Below, piece by piece: positions 1-6,526 of a stretch of 15,529 nt of DNA (position 1 is its first letter; every line of letters begins with the position of its first letter). The stretch comes from Serpens sp035497635 (lineage in GTDB: Bacteria > Pseudomonadota > Gammaproteobacteria > Pseudomonadales > Pseudomonadaceae): NCBI GenBank assembly GCA_035497635.1, contig DATJDB010000202.1, positions 1-15,529 on the forward strand. The letters are read 5' to 3'. The position numbers and the translations under genes are program-made. Below the pieces are notes generated by a model. It was not told where the DNA came from and searched no databases. It was given only the letters and a program-made list of their open reading frames with translations.

Positions 1-38
1 GAGAGCGGGGCCGTCGAGCCGTCGTGGGTGCGTATCAT
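1..38 (-). CDS. Possible N-terminus of a gene cut by the left edge
   Basis: On the minus strand an ATG at 38-36 begins an open frame reading MIRTHDGSTAPL before the window ends. It starts four bases after the TAA of the upstream endonuclease-family gene, as expected for the next gene of a tightly packed operon. Only 12 codons are visible, with no recognisable domain and only a weak ribosome binding site. From memory of Pseudomonas aeruginosa gene order, a GGDEF-domain protein lies here; that is synteny inference and nothing in these 38 bases shows it. Confidence 0.4.
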   Translation of the reverse strand, partial: MIRTHDGSTAPL

Positions 39-42
39 GGGA

Positions 43-897
43 TTATCCGAGCAGCTGAGGCAGGCGATCGGCCGAACCCTGCGGCAACCGGATCTCCACC
101 GCCACGGGCAGATGATCGGAAATCTGCGCGTCCAACACTTCGACCCGCTCCAGGCCCAGTTCCGGGCTGAGCAGAATGTGGTCCAGGCAGCGCTGCGGAC
201 GCCAGCTGGGAAACGTGGCGCAGACCTGTGGGGCGATCAGTCCGAGATCGCGCAGGGGCGAATGTTCGAGCAGATCCACCGCCTGGGTGTTCATGTCGCC
301 CATCAGTACCACGTGACGGAAGTCACCGAGCAGCTCGCGGATGTAGGACAACTGGCGGGTGCGTGCGCGCGCACCCAGCGCCAGGTGCATCATCACCACC
401 GCCAGCGCGTCCGGACCCTCGCCGAAGCGCAGCAGCATGGCGCCGCGCCCGGCGGGGCCGGGCAATGGATGATCTTCCAACTGATGCGGGCGCAGGCGGC
501 TGAGCACGCCGTTGCTGTGCTGGGCAAGACGCCCCAGGTTGCGGTTGAGCTGCTGGTACCAGTAGGGAAAGTCGCCAAGCTGGGCCAGATGCTCGACCTG
601 GTTGACGAAGCCCGAGCGCAGGCTGCCGCCGTCCACTTCCTGCAGAGCCACCAGGTCGTAGTCGGCGAGCAGCTCGCCAATGCGCTGCAGGTTCACGCCG
701 CGTCCGGCATGCGGCAGCAGGTGCTGCCAGCTGCGAGTCAGGTAGTGGTGGTAGCGCTGGGTGGTGATGCCGACCTGGATGTTGAAGCTGAGCAGACGCA
801 GGCGCCCATCCGCCGGCAGGCCCGCAGGCGTGCCGCTATGGGGATTGATGCGCGCCTCGCGCTGTGTGGAAGTCCTCACGATACGCTGTCTGAGCAT
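43..897 (-). CDS. Endonuclease/exonuclease/phosphatase (EEP) family protein
   Basis: This 284-residue protein has the full set of EEP-fold motifs in order: LLSFNIQ with Asn39, LQEVDG with metal-ligand-type Glu87, SNGVLSR (128-134), a conserved His171, GDMN (200-203; Asp201, Asn203), LDHILL (Asp239, His240), and the C-terminal SDHLPV (Asp261, His262) that carries the catalytic His. The family is metal-dependent phosphoesterases (DNase I, exonuclease III, sphingomyelinase-like); the substrate here cannot be told from sequence. There is no signal peptide, so it is probably cytoplasmic. The first 30 residues precede the conserved fold and the true start could lie slightly downstream. It lies 27 bp after dsbA on the same strand, so the two are probably co-transcribed. 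Family assignment is firm; specific function is unknown. Confidence 0.88.
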   Translation of the reverse strand: MLRQRIVRTSTQREARINPHSGTPAGLPADGRLRLLSFNIQVGITTQRYHHYLTRSWQHLLPHAGRGVNLQRIGELLADYDLVALQEVDGGSLRSGFVNQVEHLAQLGDFPYWYQQLNRNLGRLAQHSNGVLSRLRPHQLEDHPLPGPAGRGAMLLRFGEGPDALAVVMMHLALGARARTRQLSYIRELLGDFRHVVLMGDMNTQAVDLLEHSPLRDLGLIAPQVCATFPSWRPQRCLDHILLSPELGLERVEVLDAQISDHLPVAVEIRLPQGSADRLPQLLG

Positions 898-924
898 GTC
901 GGGACTGCGCTCCCGTATAACGCC

Positions 925-1554
925 TTACTGAGCTGCGCGCTCGCGGGCGATCAGATGATCGGCCAGATCAACGGCCTGCTGCATGCCACCAGCCGAGCCC
1001 AGGTCCAGTCGGTATTTACCGTTGATCACCAGCACCGGCACGCCGGTGACCTGGTAGGCGATGGCCAGCTTCTTGGCCTTTTCCATCTGGCTCTTCACGC
1101 CAAAGGAGCCGTAGGTCTTGAGGAACGCATCCGGATTGACGCCCTGGCCAGCCAGGAACTCGGCCATCTCCTTGGGCGCGGCCAGCTTGCGGCCTTCGCG
1201 ATGCAGCGCGGCAAACACCGCCTCGTGCACCGACGGCTCGACCTTCATGGCCTCCAGGGCGATGAACAGCTGGCCATGGGTGTTCCACACGCCACCGAAC
1301 AGGGCCGGCACGCGAACAAAATTCACATCATCGGGCAGGGTTTCGGCCCAGGCATTGATAACCGGCTCGAACTGGTAGCAGTGCGGGCAGCCGTACCAGA
1401 ACAGTTCGACCACTTCGATCTTGCCGGGCTGGGAGACCGGCACCGGACTGCTCAGCTCCATGTAATGCTTGCCAGCCTGGTAATCGGCGGCATGGGCGGG
1501 CAGGGACAGCAGACTGGCGACCGCCAGCAGGGCACTGAAAAGCAGGGTGCGCAT
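925..1554 (-). CDS. dsbA: Thiol:disulfide interchange protein DsbA
   Basis: DsbA introduces disulfide bonds into exported proteins in the periplasm and is re-oxidised by DsbB. The 209-residue product begins with a typical Sec signal peptide (MRTLLFSALL..., likely cut after AHA at 20-22). It carries the redox centre FWYGCPHCY with Cys56-Pro-His-Cys59, and the cis-proline loop TGVPVLVINGKY (Pro173) that packs against it. The start at 1554 was chosen because a GAGGAG Shine-Dalgarno lies seven bases upstream and the signal peptide begins there; the frame stays open 26 codons further upstream but without those features. Cytochrome c4 lies upstream on the same strand behind a strong terminator, so dsbA probably has its own promoter within 1555-1638, although I cannot point to convincing -35/-10 boxes. 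The EEP-family gene follows. Confidence 0.96.
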   Translation of the reverse strand: MRTLLFSALLAVASLLSLPAHAADYQAGKHYMELSSPVPVSQPGKIEVVELFWYGCPHCYQFEPVINAWAETLPDDVNFVRVPALFGGVWNTHGQLFIALEAMKVEPSVHEAVFAALHREGRKLAAPKEMAEFLAGQGVNPDAFLKTYGSFGVKSQMEKAKKLAIAYQVTGVPVLVINGKYRLDLGSAGGMQQAVDLADHLIARERAAQ

Positions 1555-1638
1555 GCAAGAACTCCTCGACTGGATAACGGCTCTGGCCGTTTGGACCGCT
1601 GGGCGGCCGGTGCGTCGCTGGATTTTAACCACAGGCGC

Positions 1639-1671
1639 AAAAAAAAAGGGCAGCTCGCGCTACCCTTTTTT
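1639..1671 (-). terminator. Rho-independent terminator after cytochrome c4
   Basis: Read on the minus strand, a 7-bp stem (GGGTAGC / GCTGCCC, with one U-G wobble) closes a GCGA tetraloop of the stable GNRA type and is followed by nine T. Arms are 1659-1665 and 1648-1654. It lies just downstream of the cytochrome c4 stop codon at 1686. The plus strand also has a T6 tail, but there is no converging plus-strand gene that needs it. Confidence 0.9.
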
Positions 1672-1685
1672 CGGTCTTACGACAA

Positions 1686-2318
1686 TCAGTGCAGACCCTG
1701 GATGTAGCTGGACAGCGCTTGGATGTCCTTGTTGCTCAGCTTGGCGGCGATGGCGCGCATGATCATCGTGTCGCCATCATTGGTGCGCACGCCTTCGCGG
1801 AAATCGGTCAGCTGCTTGGCAACGTAGGCAGCGTGCTGGCCGTTCAGCTTCGGATAGGCGGCGGCAGCGTTGCCAATGCCGTTCGGTGCGTGGCAGCCGG
1901 TGCAGGAGGGCATGCCCTCGGCCAGCTTGCCACCGCGCCACAGGGCCTCGCCACGCTCGACCAGTGCCGGATCGGCGGCGCCGATGCTGCCTTTCTGGCT
2001 GGAGTAGTAGGCGGCGATGTCGGCCAGGTCCTGGTCGCTGAAGGCGTCCAGCATGGCGGTCATTTCCAGCACCTTGCGACCGACACCTTCGGCGGCGCCC
2101 GGAGTGGAACCGGCCTTGATGTCCTGCATTTGCTTGAGCAGGTAACGCTCACCCTGGCCAGCCAGCTTCGGGAAGTTCGGCGCGGCGCTGTTACCGTCCG
2201 CGCTGTGGCAGGCGGAGCAGAGCATGACCTTGTTCTGACCGGCTGCAGCGTCGCCTGCGGCCTGTGCGGCGCCGGTGATGCCCAGGGTCAACAGCAGACT
2301 CACGAGTACTTTGTTCAT
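1686..2318 (-). CDS. cc4: Cytochrome c4, di-haem periplasmic electron carrier
   Basis: Cytochrome c4 carries electrons in the periplasm, typically from the bc1 complex towards terminal oxidases. The 210-residue precursor has a signal peptide (MNKVLVSLLLTLGITGAAQA, cut near 20) and two homologous c-type domains. Each has a CXXCH haem site: CSACH at 34-38 and CTGCH at 139-143. Methionine axial-ligand candidates lie in KVLEMTAML (Met86 or Met89) and in DTMIMRAIA (Met185 or Met187). Length and internal duplication are normal for the family. The start at 2318 gives a clean signal peptide; the ribosome binding site is weak. Transcription probably starts near 2442 from a TATAAT box, leaving a leader of about 120 nt, and ends at the hairpin at 1639-1671. 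DsbA, encoded next, has no obvious role in haem attachment to this protein; the adjacency is mainly conserved synteny. Confidence 0.96.
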   Translation of the reverse strand: MNKVLVSLLLTLGITGAAQAAGDAAAGQNKVMLCSACHSADGNSAAPNFPKLAGQGERYLLKQMQDIKAGSTPGAAEGVGRKVLEMTAMLDAFSDQDLADIAAYYSSQKGSIGAADPALVERGEALWRGGKLAEGMPSCTGCHAPNGIGNAAAAYPKLNGQHAAYVAKQLTDFREGVRTNDGDTMIMRAIAAKLSNKDIQALSSYIQGLH

Positions 2319-2448
2319 CAGGCTAATCCAATAACGGCTAAGGGTGAGAGGAGCTCGGTCCGAGGCCCGCGTCTATGCGCGTTCTGGCGTCAAGGTCCCG
2401 TTAGGCTTCGCTCCAAACGCAGAGCAAAGCGCACACAAAATCGGCGGC

Positions 2449-2477
2449 ATTATATACTTGCGCCGCCGAAACGGAAA
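2449..2477 (-). promoter_or_regulatory. Probable sigma70 promoter for cytochrome c4
   Basis: The minus strand has a perfect -10 TATAAT (2454-2449) preceded at 17 bp by a weak -35, TTTCCG (2477-2472). It sits between the inverted arms GGCGGC (2443-2448) and GCCGCC (2462-2467). This is the best promoter-like match in the 204-bp divergent gap 2319-2522, which otherwise holds only leader sequence and no further gene. Confidence 0.55.
2453..2458 (+). promoter_or_regulatory. Candidate -10 box for engB
   Basis: TATACT on the plus strand lies 65 bp before the engB start and overlaps the opposing TATAAT of the cytochrome c4 promoter by two bases. No good -35 is visible at 16-18 bp spacing, so this is a weak call. 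Confidence 0.35.
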
Positions 2478-2522
2478 CGAAACCGCCCCCTGCGACCCCG
2501 AGTCGCACCCCTGGAAACCCTC

Positions 2523-3161
2523 ATGTCTACCAAGAATCCGATCGTCGGGCTGTGCCAACAGGCCACCTTTCTCATCAGCGCCGCCAAGGTGGATCAGTGT
2601 CCTGACGACCTGGGCCGGGAGATCGCCTTTGCCGGGCGTTCCAATGCCGGCAAGTCCAGTGCGCTCAACACCCTGACCCATGCCAACCTGGCGCGCACCT
2701 CGAAAACACCGGGCCGCACCCAGCTGCTCAACTTCTTCCGTCTCGACGATGAACGTCGCCTGGTCGACCTGCCGGGCTACGGCTACGCCAAGGTGCCGAT
2801 TCCGCTCAAGCTGCACTGGCAGATGCACCTGGAGGCCTATCTGAGCAGCCGCGTCAGCCTGGCCGGCGTGGTGTTGATGATGGACATCCGCCATCCGCTC
2901 ACCGAGTTCGACAGCATGATGCTCGACTGGGCCAGAAACAGTGGCATGGCGCTGCACATTCTGCTCACCAAGGCCGACAAGCTGGCCTTCGGGGCAGCCA
3001 AGAACGCTCTGCTCAAGGTGCAGAAGGACGTGCGTGAGGGCTGGGGAGACAACATCAGCGTCCAGCTGTTCTCCGCGCCCAAGCGCCAGGGCATCGAGGA
3101 AGCCCAGGCCGTGCTGGCACGCTGGCTGGGACTGGGCGAAGAAAACGCCTCACAGGCCTGA
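2523..3161 (+). CDS. engB: Ribosome biogenesis GTP-binding protein EngB (YsxC/YihA)
   Basis: EngB is an essential GTPase that assists assembly of the large ribosomal subunit in the cytoplasm. The 212-residue protein has the TRAFAC-class G motifs in order: G1 GRSNAGKS (38-45), G2 with Thr66 in TPGRTQ, G3 DLPG (82-85), G4 TKAD (149-152), and a G5-like FSAPK near the C-terminus. Its size matches the family. The reading frame is open far upstream of 2523, but that part is the antisense of the cytochrome c4 gene. The ATG at 2523 (MSTKNPIVGLCQQ) matches the start of the domain, and a GGA-containing weak ribosome binding site precedes it. It is divergent from cytochrome c4 and convergent with the sRNA and polA. 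I see no clear terminator with a T-tract on the plus strand after it. Confidence 0.96.
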   Translation: MSTKNPIVGLCQQATFLISAAKVDQCPDDLGREIAFAGRSNAGKSSALNTLTHANLARTSKTPGRTQLLNFFRLDDERRLVDLPGYGYAKVPIPLKLHWQMHLEAYLSSRVSLAGVVLMMDIRHPLTEFDSMMLDWARNSGMALHILLTKADKLAFGAAKNALLKVQKDVREGWGDNISVQLFSAPKRQGIEEAQAVLARWLGLGEENASQA

Positions 3162-3198
3162 CCGGGCCGCCGGATCGCCGGGCCGCCAAATCGCAGGC

Positions 3199-3243
3199 AA
3201 AAAAAACCTCGAACTTCGTATGGGGAGGGGGAAGTTCGAGGTT
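3199..3243 (-). terminator. Rho-independent terminator of the sRNA
   Basis: Minus-strand reading gives a perfect 13-bp stem AACCTCGAACTTC / GAAGTTCGAGGTT (plus-strand arms 3231-3243 and 3205-3217) with a 13-nt C-rich loop, then eight T (complement of 3199-3206). No T-tract exists on the plus side, so it does not terminate engB by the intrinsic mechanism. Confidence 0.93.
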
Positions 3244-3322
3244 CAATTCCGTTTCACCAAGCGGCGATCGGATATCTGCCAACACTAAACACAACAAGGA
3301 GCATTGAACGGCTTCACCCATT
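3199..3322 (-). ncRNA. ersA: Small regulatory RNA, ErsA-like
   Basis: A gene-free gap between engB and polA contains a complete minus-strand transcription unit: an AlgU-type promoter (3357-3329), a predicted start near 3322, and a T8-ended terminator at 3199, giving about 124 nt. ErsA of Pseudomonas aeruginosa lies in this same slot, is about the same length, depends on sigma22 (AlgU), and post-transcriptionally regulates algC and oprD. The RNA shows a short 5' hairpin (about 3324-3305, seven pairs with one U-G), a single-stranded-looking middle containing CTCCTTGTTGTG, and a 13-bp terminator hairpin whose loop is C-rich (CCCCTCCCC), a plausible seed for pairing with G-rich ribosome binding sites. 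E. coli Spot 42 occupies the analogous site beside polA, but I see no sequence reason to call this Spot 42. Identity rests on position, promoter and architecture recalled from the literature, not on an alignment. Confidence 0.85.
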
Positions 3323-3328
3323 CAGAGG

Positions 3329-3357
3329 CTCTGACATACCCGACTCGAAATAAGTTC
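3329..3357 (-). promoter_or_regulatory. AlgU (sigma22/RpoE-type) promoter of the sRNA
   Basis: On the minus strand GAACTT (3357-3352) is followed after exactly 17 bp by TCAGAG (3334-3329). This fits the ECF sigma E/AlgU consensus GAACTT-N16/17-TCtgA. An AT-rich stretch with seven T lies about ten bases upstream of the -35 and could act as an UP element. It implies induction by envelope stress. Confidence 0.85.
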
Positions 3358-3394
3358 AGCCGACCGCAAAAAAATTTCGTAGCCGCCCGCTGAT

Positions 3395-6163
3395 TCAGTG
3401 TGCCTCGTCCCAGTTGGCGCCCTCGCCGGCCTCCACCAGCAGCGGCACGGACAGCTCCGCCGCCTGGCTCATCAGCCTGACCAGCGGTTCGCGCACCTGC
3501 GCCAGTAGGTCCTCGCGCACTTCCAGCACCAGTTCATCGTGCACCTGCAGGATCACCCGGGCATCCAGGCCGCTCCCGCTCAGCCAGTCATCCACGGCGA
3601 CCATGGCGCGCTTCATGATGTCCGCCGCAGTGCCCTGCATCGGCGCGTTGATCGCGGTGCGCTCGGCGGCCTTGCGCATGGCGCCGTTGCGCGACTGGAT
3701 TTCCGGTAGATACAGCCGGCGCCCGAACAAGGTTTCGACGTAGCCCTGCTCGCGCGCCTGTTCGCGAGTGCGCTCCATGTAGGCCAGCACGCCGGGGTAA
3801 CGGGCGAAGTACAGGTCGATGTAGGCCTGCGCTTCCTTGCGATCCACGCCGATCTGCTTGGCCAGGCCAAAGGCGCTCATGCCGTAGATCAGCCCGAAGT
3901 TGATCGCCTTGGCGCGACGCCGTTGTTCGTTGCTGACCTGCTCCAGCGGTACGCCAAACACCTCGGCGGCGGTGGCGCGGTGCACATCCAGGCCCAGGCG
4001 GAAGGCATTCAGCAGGCTTTCGTCCTGGGCCAGGTGCGCCATGATGCGCAGCTCGATCTGCGAGTAGTCGGCGGCCAGCAACCGATAGCCGGCCGGCGCG
4101 ACGAAGGCCTGCCGAATGCGCCGGCCCTCGGCGGTGCGGATCGGGATGTTCTGCAGGTTCGGGTCGCTGGAGGATAAACGTCCCGTGGCGGTCACCGCCT
4201 GGTGATAGGTGGTGTGAATGCGCCCGGTACGCGGATTGATCTGCTCCGGCAGGCGATCGGTATAAGTGCTCTTCAGCTTGCTGACCTGGCGGTAATGCAT
4301 GATCACCTGTGGCAGCGGATAGCCTTCCTCGGCCAGTTCGGCCAGCACGCTTTCGGCGGTGGACGGCTGACCGGTGGCGGTCTTGGCACGCACCGGCAGG
4401 CCCAGCTTTTCGTAGAGGATGGCGCACAGCTGCTTGGGCGAGCCGAGATTGAATTCCTCACCGGCGATGGCGTAGGCCTCGCGCTCCAGCTCCACCATGC
4501 GCTCGCCCAGTTCCAGGCTCTGTTTGCCGAGCAGTTGCGCATCCACGTAGGCGCCGTTGCACTCGATGCGCGCCAGCACCGGCACCAGCGGCATCTCGAT
4601 GTCGCGCAGCACGCCGGCCAGGCTGGGAATCGCCTGCAGGCGCTCCCACAGTGTCTGATGCAACGCCTGCGCCACGTCCGCGCCCTCGGCTGCATAGGGT
4701 CCGGCCTGCTCCAGCGCCACCTGATCGAAGCTTAATTGTTTGGCACCCTTGCCGGCGATGTCTTCCAGGCGCGTGGTGCTGCGCCCCAGGTATTTCAGCG
4801 CCAGGCTGTCCAGATCATGGCGGGTCGCGGTGGAATCCAGCGCGTAGGATTCCAGCATGGTGTCGAAGGCCACGCCGCGCAGGGCAATGCCATAGCGCAC
4901 CAGCACCTCGATATCCGCCTTGCCGTGCTGGACGATTTTCGGCCGCGCCGGGTCTTCCAGCAGCGGCTTGAGCGCCGCCAGCGCCTCGTTGCGGTCAATC
5001 TGCACGGGCACGCCCATGTAGCTGTGCGCCAGCGGCAGGTAAGCCGCCTCGCCGGGTGCCACGGCAAAGGCCAGACCGACCAGATCAGCCTGCTGCGGGT
5101 CGCTGCCGTTGAGCTTGGTATTGAAGGAAAAATGCTCGGCCTTGCCCAGCCGTTCCAGCCAGGCTTGGAAATCCACCGGATCGGTAAGAATGGCGTACTG
5201 CACGGGCGCCGCTTCCTCGGCGCCAGCCTGCCCGGCCAAGAGATCATCCGTAGCGGTTGTGGCTGTGGCCGCCGGTGCCGCAGGCGCCTCGCGCAACAGC
5301 GCATCCAGCCAGTTGCGGAATTCCAGCTGGCGGTACAGCTCGATCAGCGCCTCGCGCTGCGGTTCGCCCGGATGCAGCTGATCGACATCCAGCTCCAGCG
5401 CCACATCGGTCTTGATGGTGGCCAGTTGGTAGGACAGATAGGCTGCCTCGCGGTGTTCGGCCAGCTTGGCGCCCAGGGTCTTGGCACCGCGAATCGGCAG
5501 CTCGGCAACCTTGTCCAGGTTGGCGTACAACCCATCCATGCCGCCGGCGATGCCGTTGAGCAGACCCTGCGCGGTCTTCTCGCCGACACCTGGCACGCCG
5601 GGAATGTTGTCTACCTTGTCGCCCATCAGCGCCAGGTAGTCGATGATCAGCTCAGGACCGACCCCGAACTTGGCTTTCACGCCTTCGATGTCATAGACGC
5701 TGCCGGTCATGGTGTTGACCAGGCACACATGCGGACAGACCAGCTGCGCCATATCCTTGTCGCCGGTGGAGATCACCACGTCGCGGCCCAGGCCGGCGCA
5801 ACGCCGCGCCAGGGTGCCGATCACGTCGTCGGCCTCGACGCCTTCCACGCACAGCAACGGCAGACCCAGGGCGCGGACGCTGGCATGCAGCGGCTCGACC
5901 TGCACACGCAGGTCGTCGGGCATCGGCGGGCGATGCGACTTGTAATGCTCGAACAGTTCATCCCGGAAGGTCGGCCCCTTGGCATCGAAGACCACGGCGA
6001 AAGGGCTGTCCGGGTACTGCTTGCGTAGGCTGAGCAACATGTTCAGCACACCCTTCACCGCGCCGGTAGGCAGGCCGGTCGAAGTCATCAGCGGCGGCAG
6101 GGCGTGAAAGGCGCGGTACAGGTAGGACGAACCGTCCACCAGGACGAGGGGCGCTTGACTCAT
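3395..6163 (-). CDS. polA: DNA polymerase I, proofreading motif degenerate
   Basis: Pol I removes RNA primers and fills gaps in replication and repair. The 922-residue protein (E. coli 928) has three domains. The N-terminal 5' nuclease looks intact: VDGSSYLYRAFHALPP, VFDAKGPTF, GVEADDVIG, STGDKDM, GDKVDNIPGVPGVGEKTA. The polymerase domain is intact: motif A DYSQIELRIMAHL (Asp699), motif B RRRAKAINFGLIYG, motif C QVHDELVLEV (Asp876, Glu877). The middle 3'-5' exonuclease domain has normal length but lacks key acids: ExoI reads FSFNTKLNGSD (Asn348, Lys350 where E. coli has D355, E357), and ExoIII reads YAAEGADV (Gly494 for D501). Asp417 (D424) and Tyr490 (Y497) remain. A constant offset of seven confirms the alignment, and the codons are AAT, AAG and GGC. 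The start at 6163 was chosen because the family begins at MSQAPLVLVDGSSY; the open frame continues upstream only as antisense of the divergent genes. Polymerase activity is expected; proofreading probably is not. Confidence 0.97.
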   Translation of the reverse strand: MSQAPLVLVDGSSYLYRAFHALPPLMTSTGLPTGAVKGVLNMLLSLRKQYPDSPFAVVFDAKGPTFRDELFEHYKSHRPPMPDDLRVQVEPLHASVRALGLPLLCVEGVEADDVIGTLARRCAGLGRDVVISTGDKDMAQLVCPHVCLVNTMTGSVYDIEGVKAKFGVGPELIIDYLALMGDKVDNIPGVPGVGEKTAQGLLNGIAGGMDGLYANLDKVAELPIRGAKTLGAKLAEHREAAYLSYQLATIKTDVALELDVDQLHPGEPQREALIELYRQLEFRNWLDALLREAPAAPAATATTATDDLLAGQAGAEEAAPVQYAILTDPVDFQAWLERLGKAEHFSFNTKLNGSDPQQADLVGLAFAVAPGEAAYLPLAHSYMGVPVQIDRNEALAALKPLLEDPARPKIVQHGKADIEVLVRYGIALRGVAFDTMLESYALDSTATRHDLDSLALKYLGRSTTRLEDIAGKGAKQLSFDQVALEQAGPYAAEGADVAQALHQTLWERLQAIPSLAGVLRDIEMPLVPVLARIECNGAYVDAQLLGKQSLELGERMVELEREAYAIAGEEFNLGSPKQLCAILYEKLGLPVRAKTATGQPSTAESVLAELAEEGYPLPQVIMHYRQVSKLKSTYTDRLPEQINPRTGRIHTTYHQAVTATGRLSSSDPNLQNIPIRTAEGRRIRQAFVAPAGYRLLAADYSQIELRIMAHLAQDESLLNAFRLGLDVHRATAAEVFGVPLEQVSNEQRRRAKAINFGLIYGMSAFGLAKQIGVDRKEAQAYIDLYFARYPGVLAYMERTREQAREQGYVETLFGRRLYLPEIQSRNGAMRKAAERTAINAPMQGTAADIMKRAMVAVDDWLSGSGLDARVILQVHDELVLEVREDLLAQVREPLVRLMSQAAELSVPLLVEAGEGANWDEAH

Positions 6164-6195
6164 GTGCAGGTCGACCTTTTGCGCGGGCACGGCGC

Positions 6196-6201
6196 TAGAA
6201 T
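6196..6201 (+). promoter_or_regulatory. Candidate -10 for the DUF2782-thrB transcript
   Basis: TAGAAT lies 40 bp before the DUF2782 start in the 78-bp gap between the divergent polA and DUF2782 genes. The upstream TCGACC (6171-6176) could serve as a poor -35 but is 19 bp away. The polA promoter must also lie here or close by; I cannot place it confidently. Confidence 0.4.
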
Positions 6202-6241
6202 GTCCGTACCTATTGATGGAAATATCGGGGCAAAGGGTACC

Positions 6242-6520
6242 ATGCGCGCTTTCAATCACCTGCTGTTGGCCGGGCTGCTGGCCCTGCCGCTGTACGCTGC
6301 GGCCCAGGATCCGGTAGACGCCGAACCGGACATCACCATTCGCCAGGATGGCGACAAGCGCATCGAGGAATACCGGGTCAACGGCTTCCTCTATGCGGTC
6401 AAGGTAACGCCCAAGAAGGGGCCGCCCTATTTTCTGGTGCGCGCCGATGGCAGCGATAATTTCGTGCGGGCCGACAAGCCCGACATGCTGATTCCCGCCT
6501 GGGAAATCTTCCGCTGGTAA
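6242..6520 (+). CDS. Small exported DUF2782 protein
   Basis: This 92-residue protein starts with a signal peptide (MRAFNHLLLAGLLALPLYAA, probable cleavage near AAAQ at 19-22). It continues with a compact domain, ITIRQDGDKRIEEYRVNG then LYAVKVTPKKGPPYFLVRADG, ending in IPAWEIFRW. This matches the DUF2782 family of short periplasmic proteins found beside polA and thrB in pseudomonads; its function is unknown. The start at 6242 gives the signal peptide and has a GGG-containing ribosome binding site (AAAGGG) at a suitable distance. The gene is followed after only six bases by thrB, so the two are very likely one transcript. Family recognition is from the sequence pattern and position, not from a search. 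Confidence 0.85.
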   Translation: MRAFNHLLLAGLLALPLYAAAQDPVDAEPDITIRQDGDKRIEEYRVNGFLYAVKVTPKKGPPYFLVRADGSDNFVRADKPDMLIPAWEIFRW

Positions 6521-6526
6521 GCCGCC

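Noticed and set aside
28..1707. Plus-strand open frame of 559 codons opposite dsbA and the EEP gene
   Set aside because: It is antisense to two clearly recognisable minus-strand genes, has no known motif, is His/Gln/Ala/Arg-rich as expected from reading GC-rich coding DNA backwards, and has no credible ribosome binding site.
1689..2522. N-terminal extension of EngB to 490 residues
   Set aside because: The extension is antisense to cytochrome c4; the EngB family starts at the Met at 2523 and is about 210 residues.
3199..3243. The 13-bp hairpin as a terminator for engB
   Set aside because: The plus strand has no T-tract after the hairpin, only CAATTCCG; the T-run exists only on the minus strand.
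5252..5300. Ala/Thr-rich stretch in PolA as a sign of frameshift or insertion
   Set aside because: It lies between the 5' nuclease and exonuclease domains, where Pol I proteins normally carry a variable linker; frame and flanking motifs are intact.
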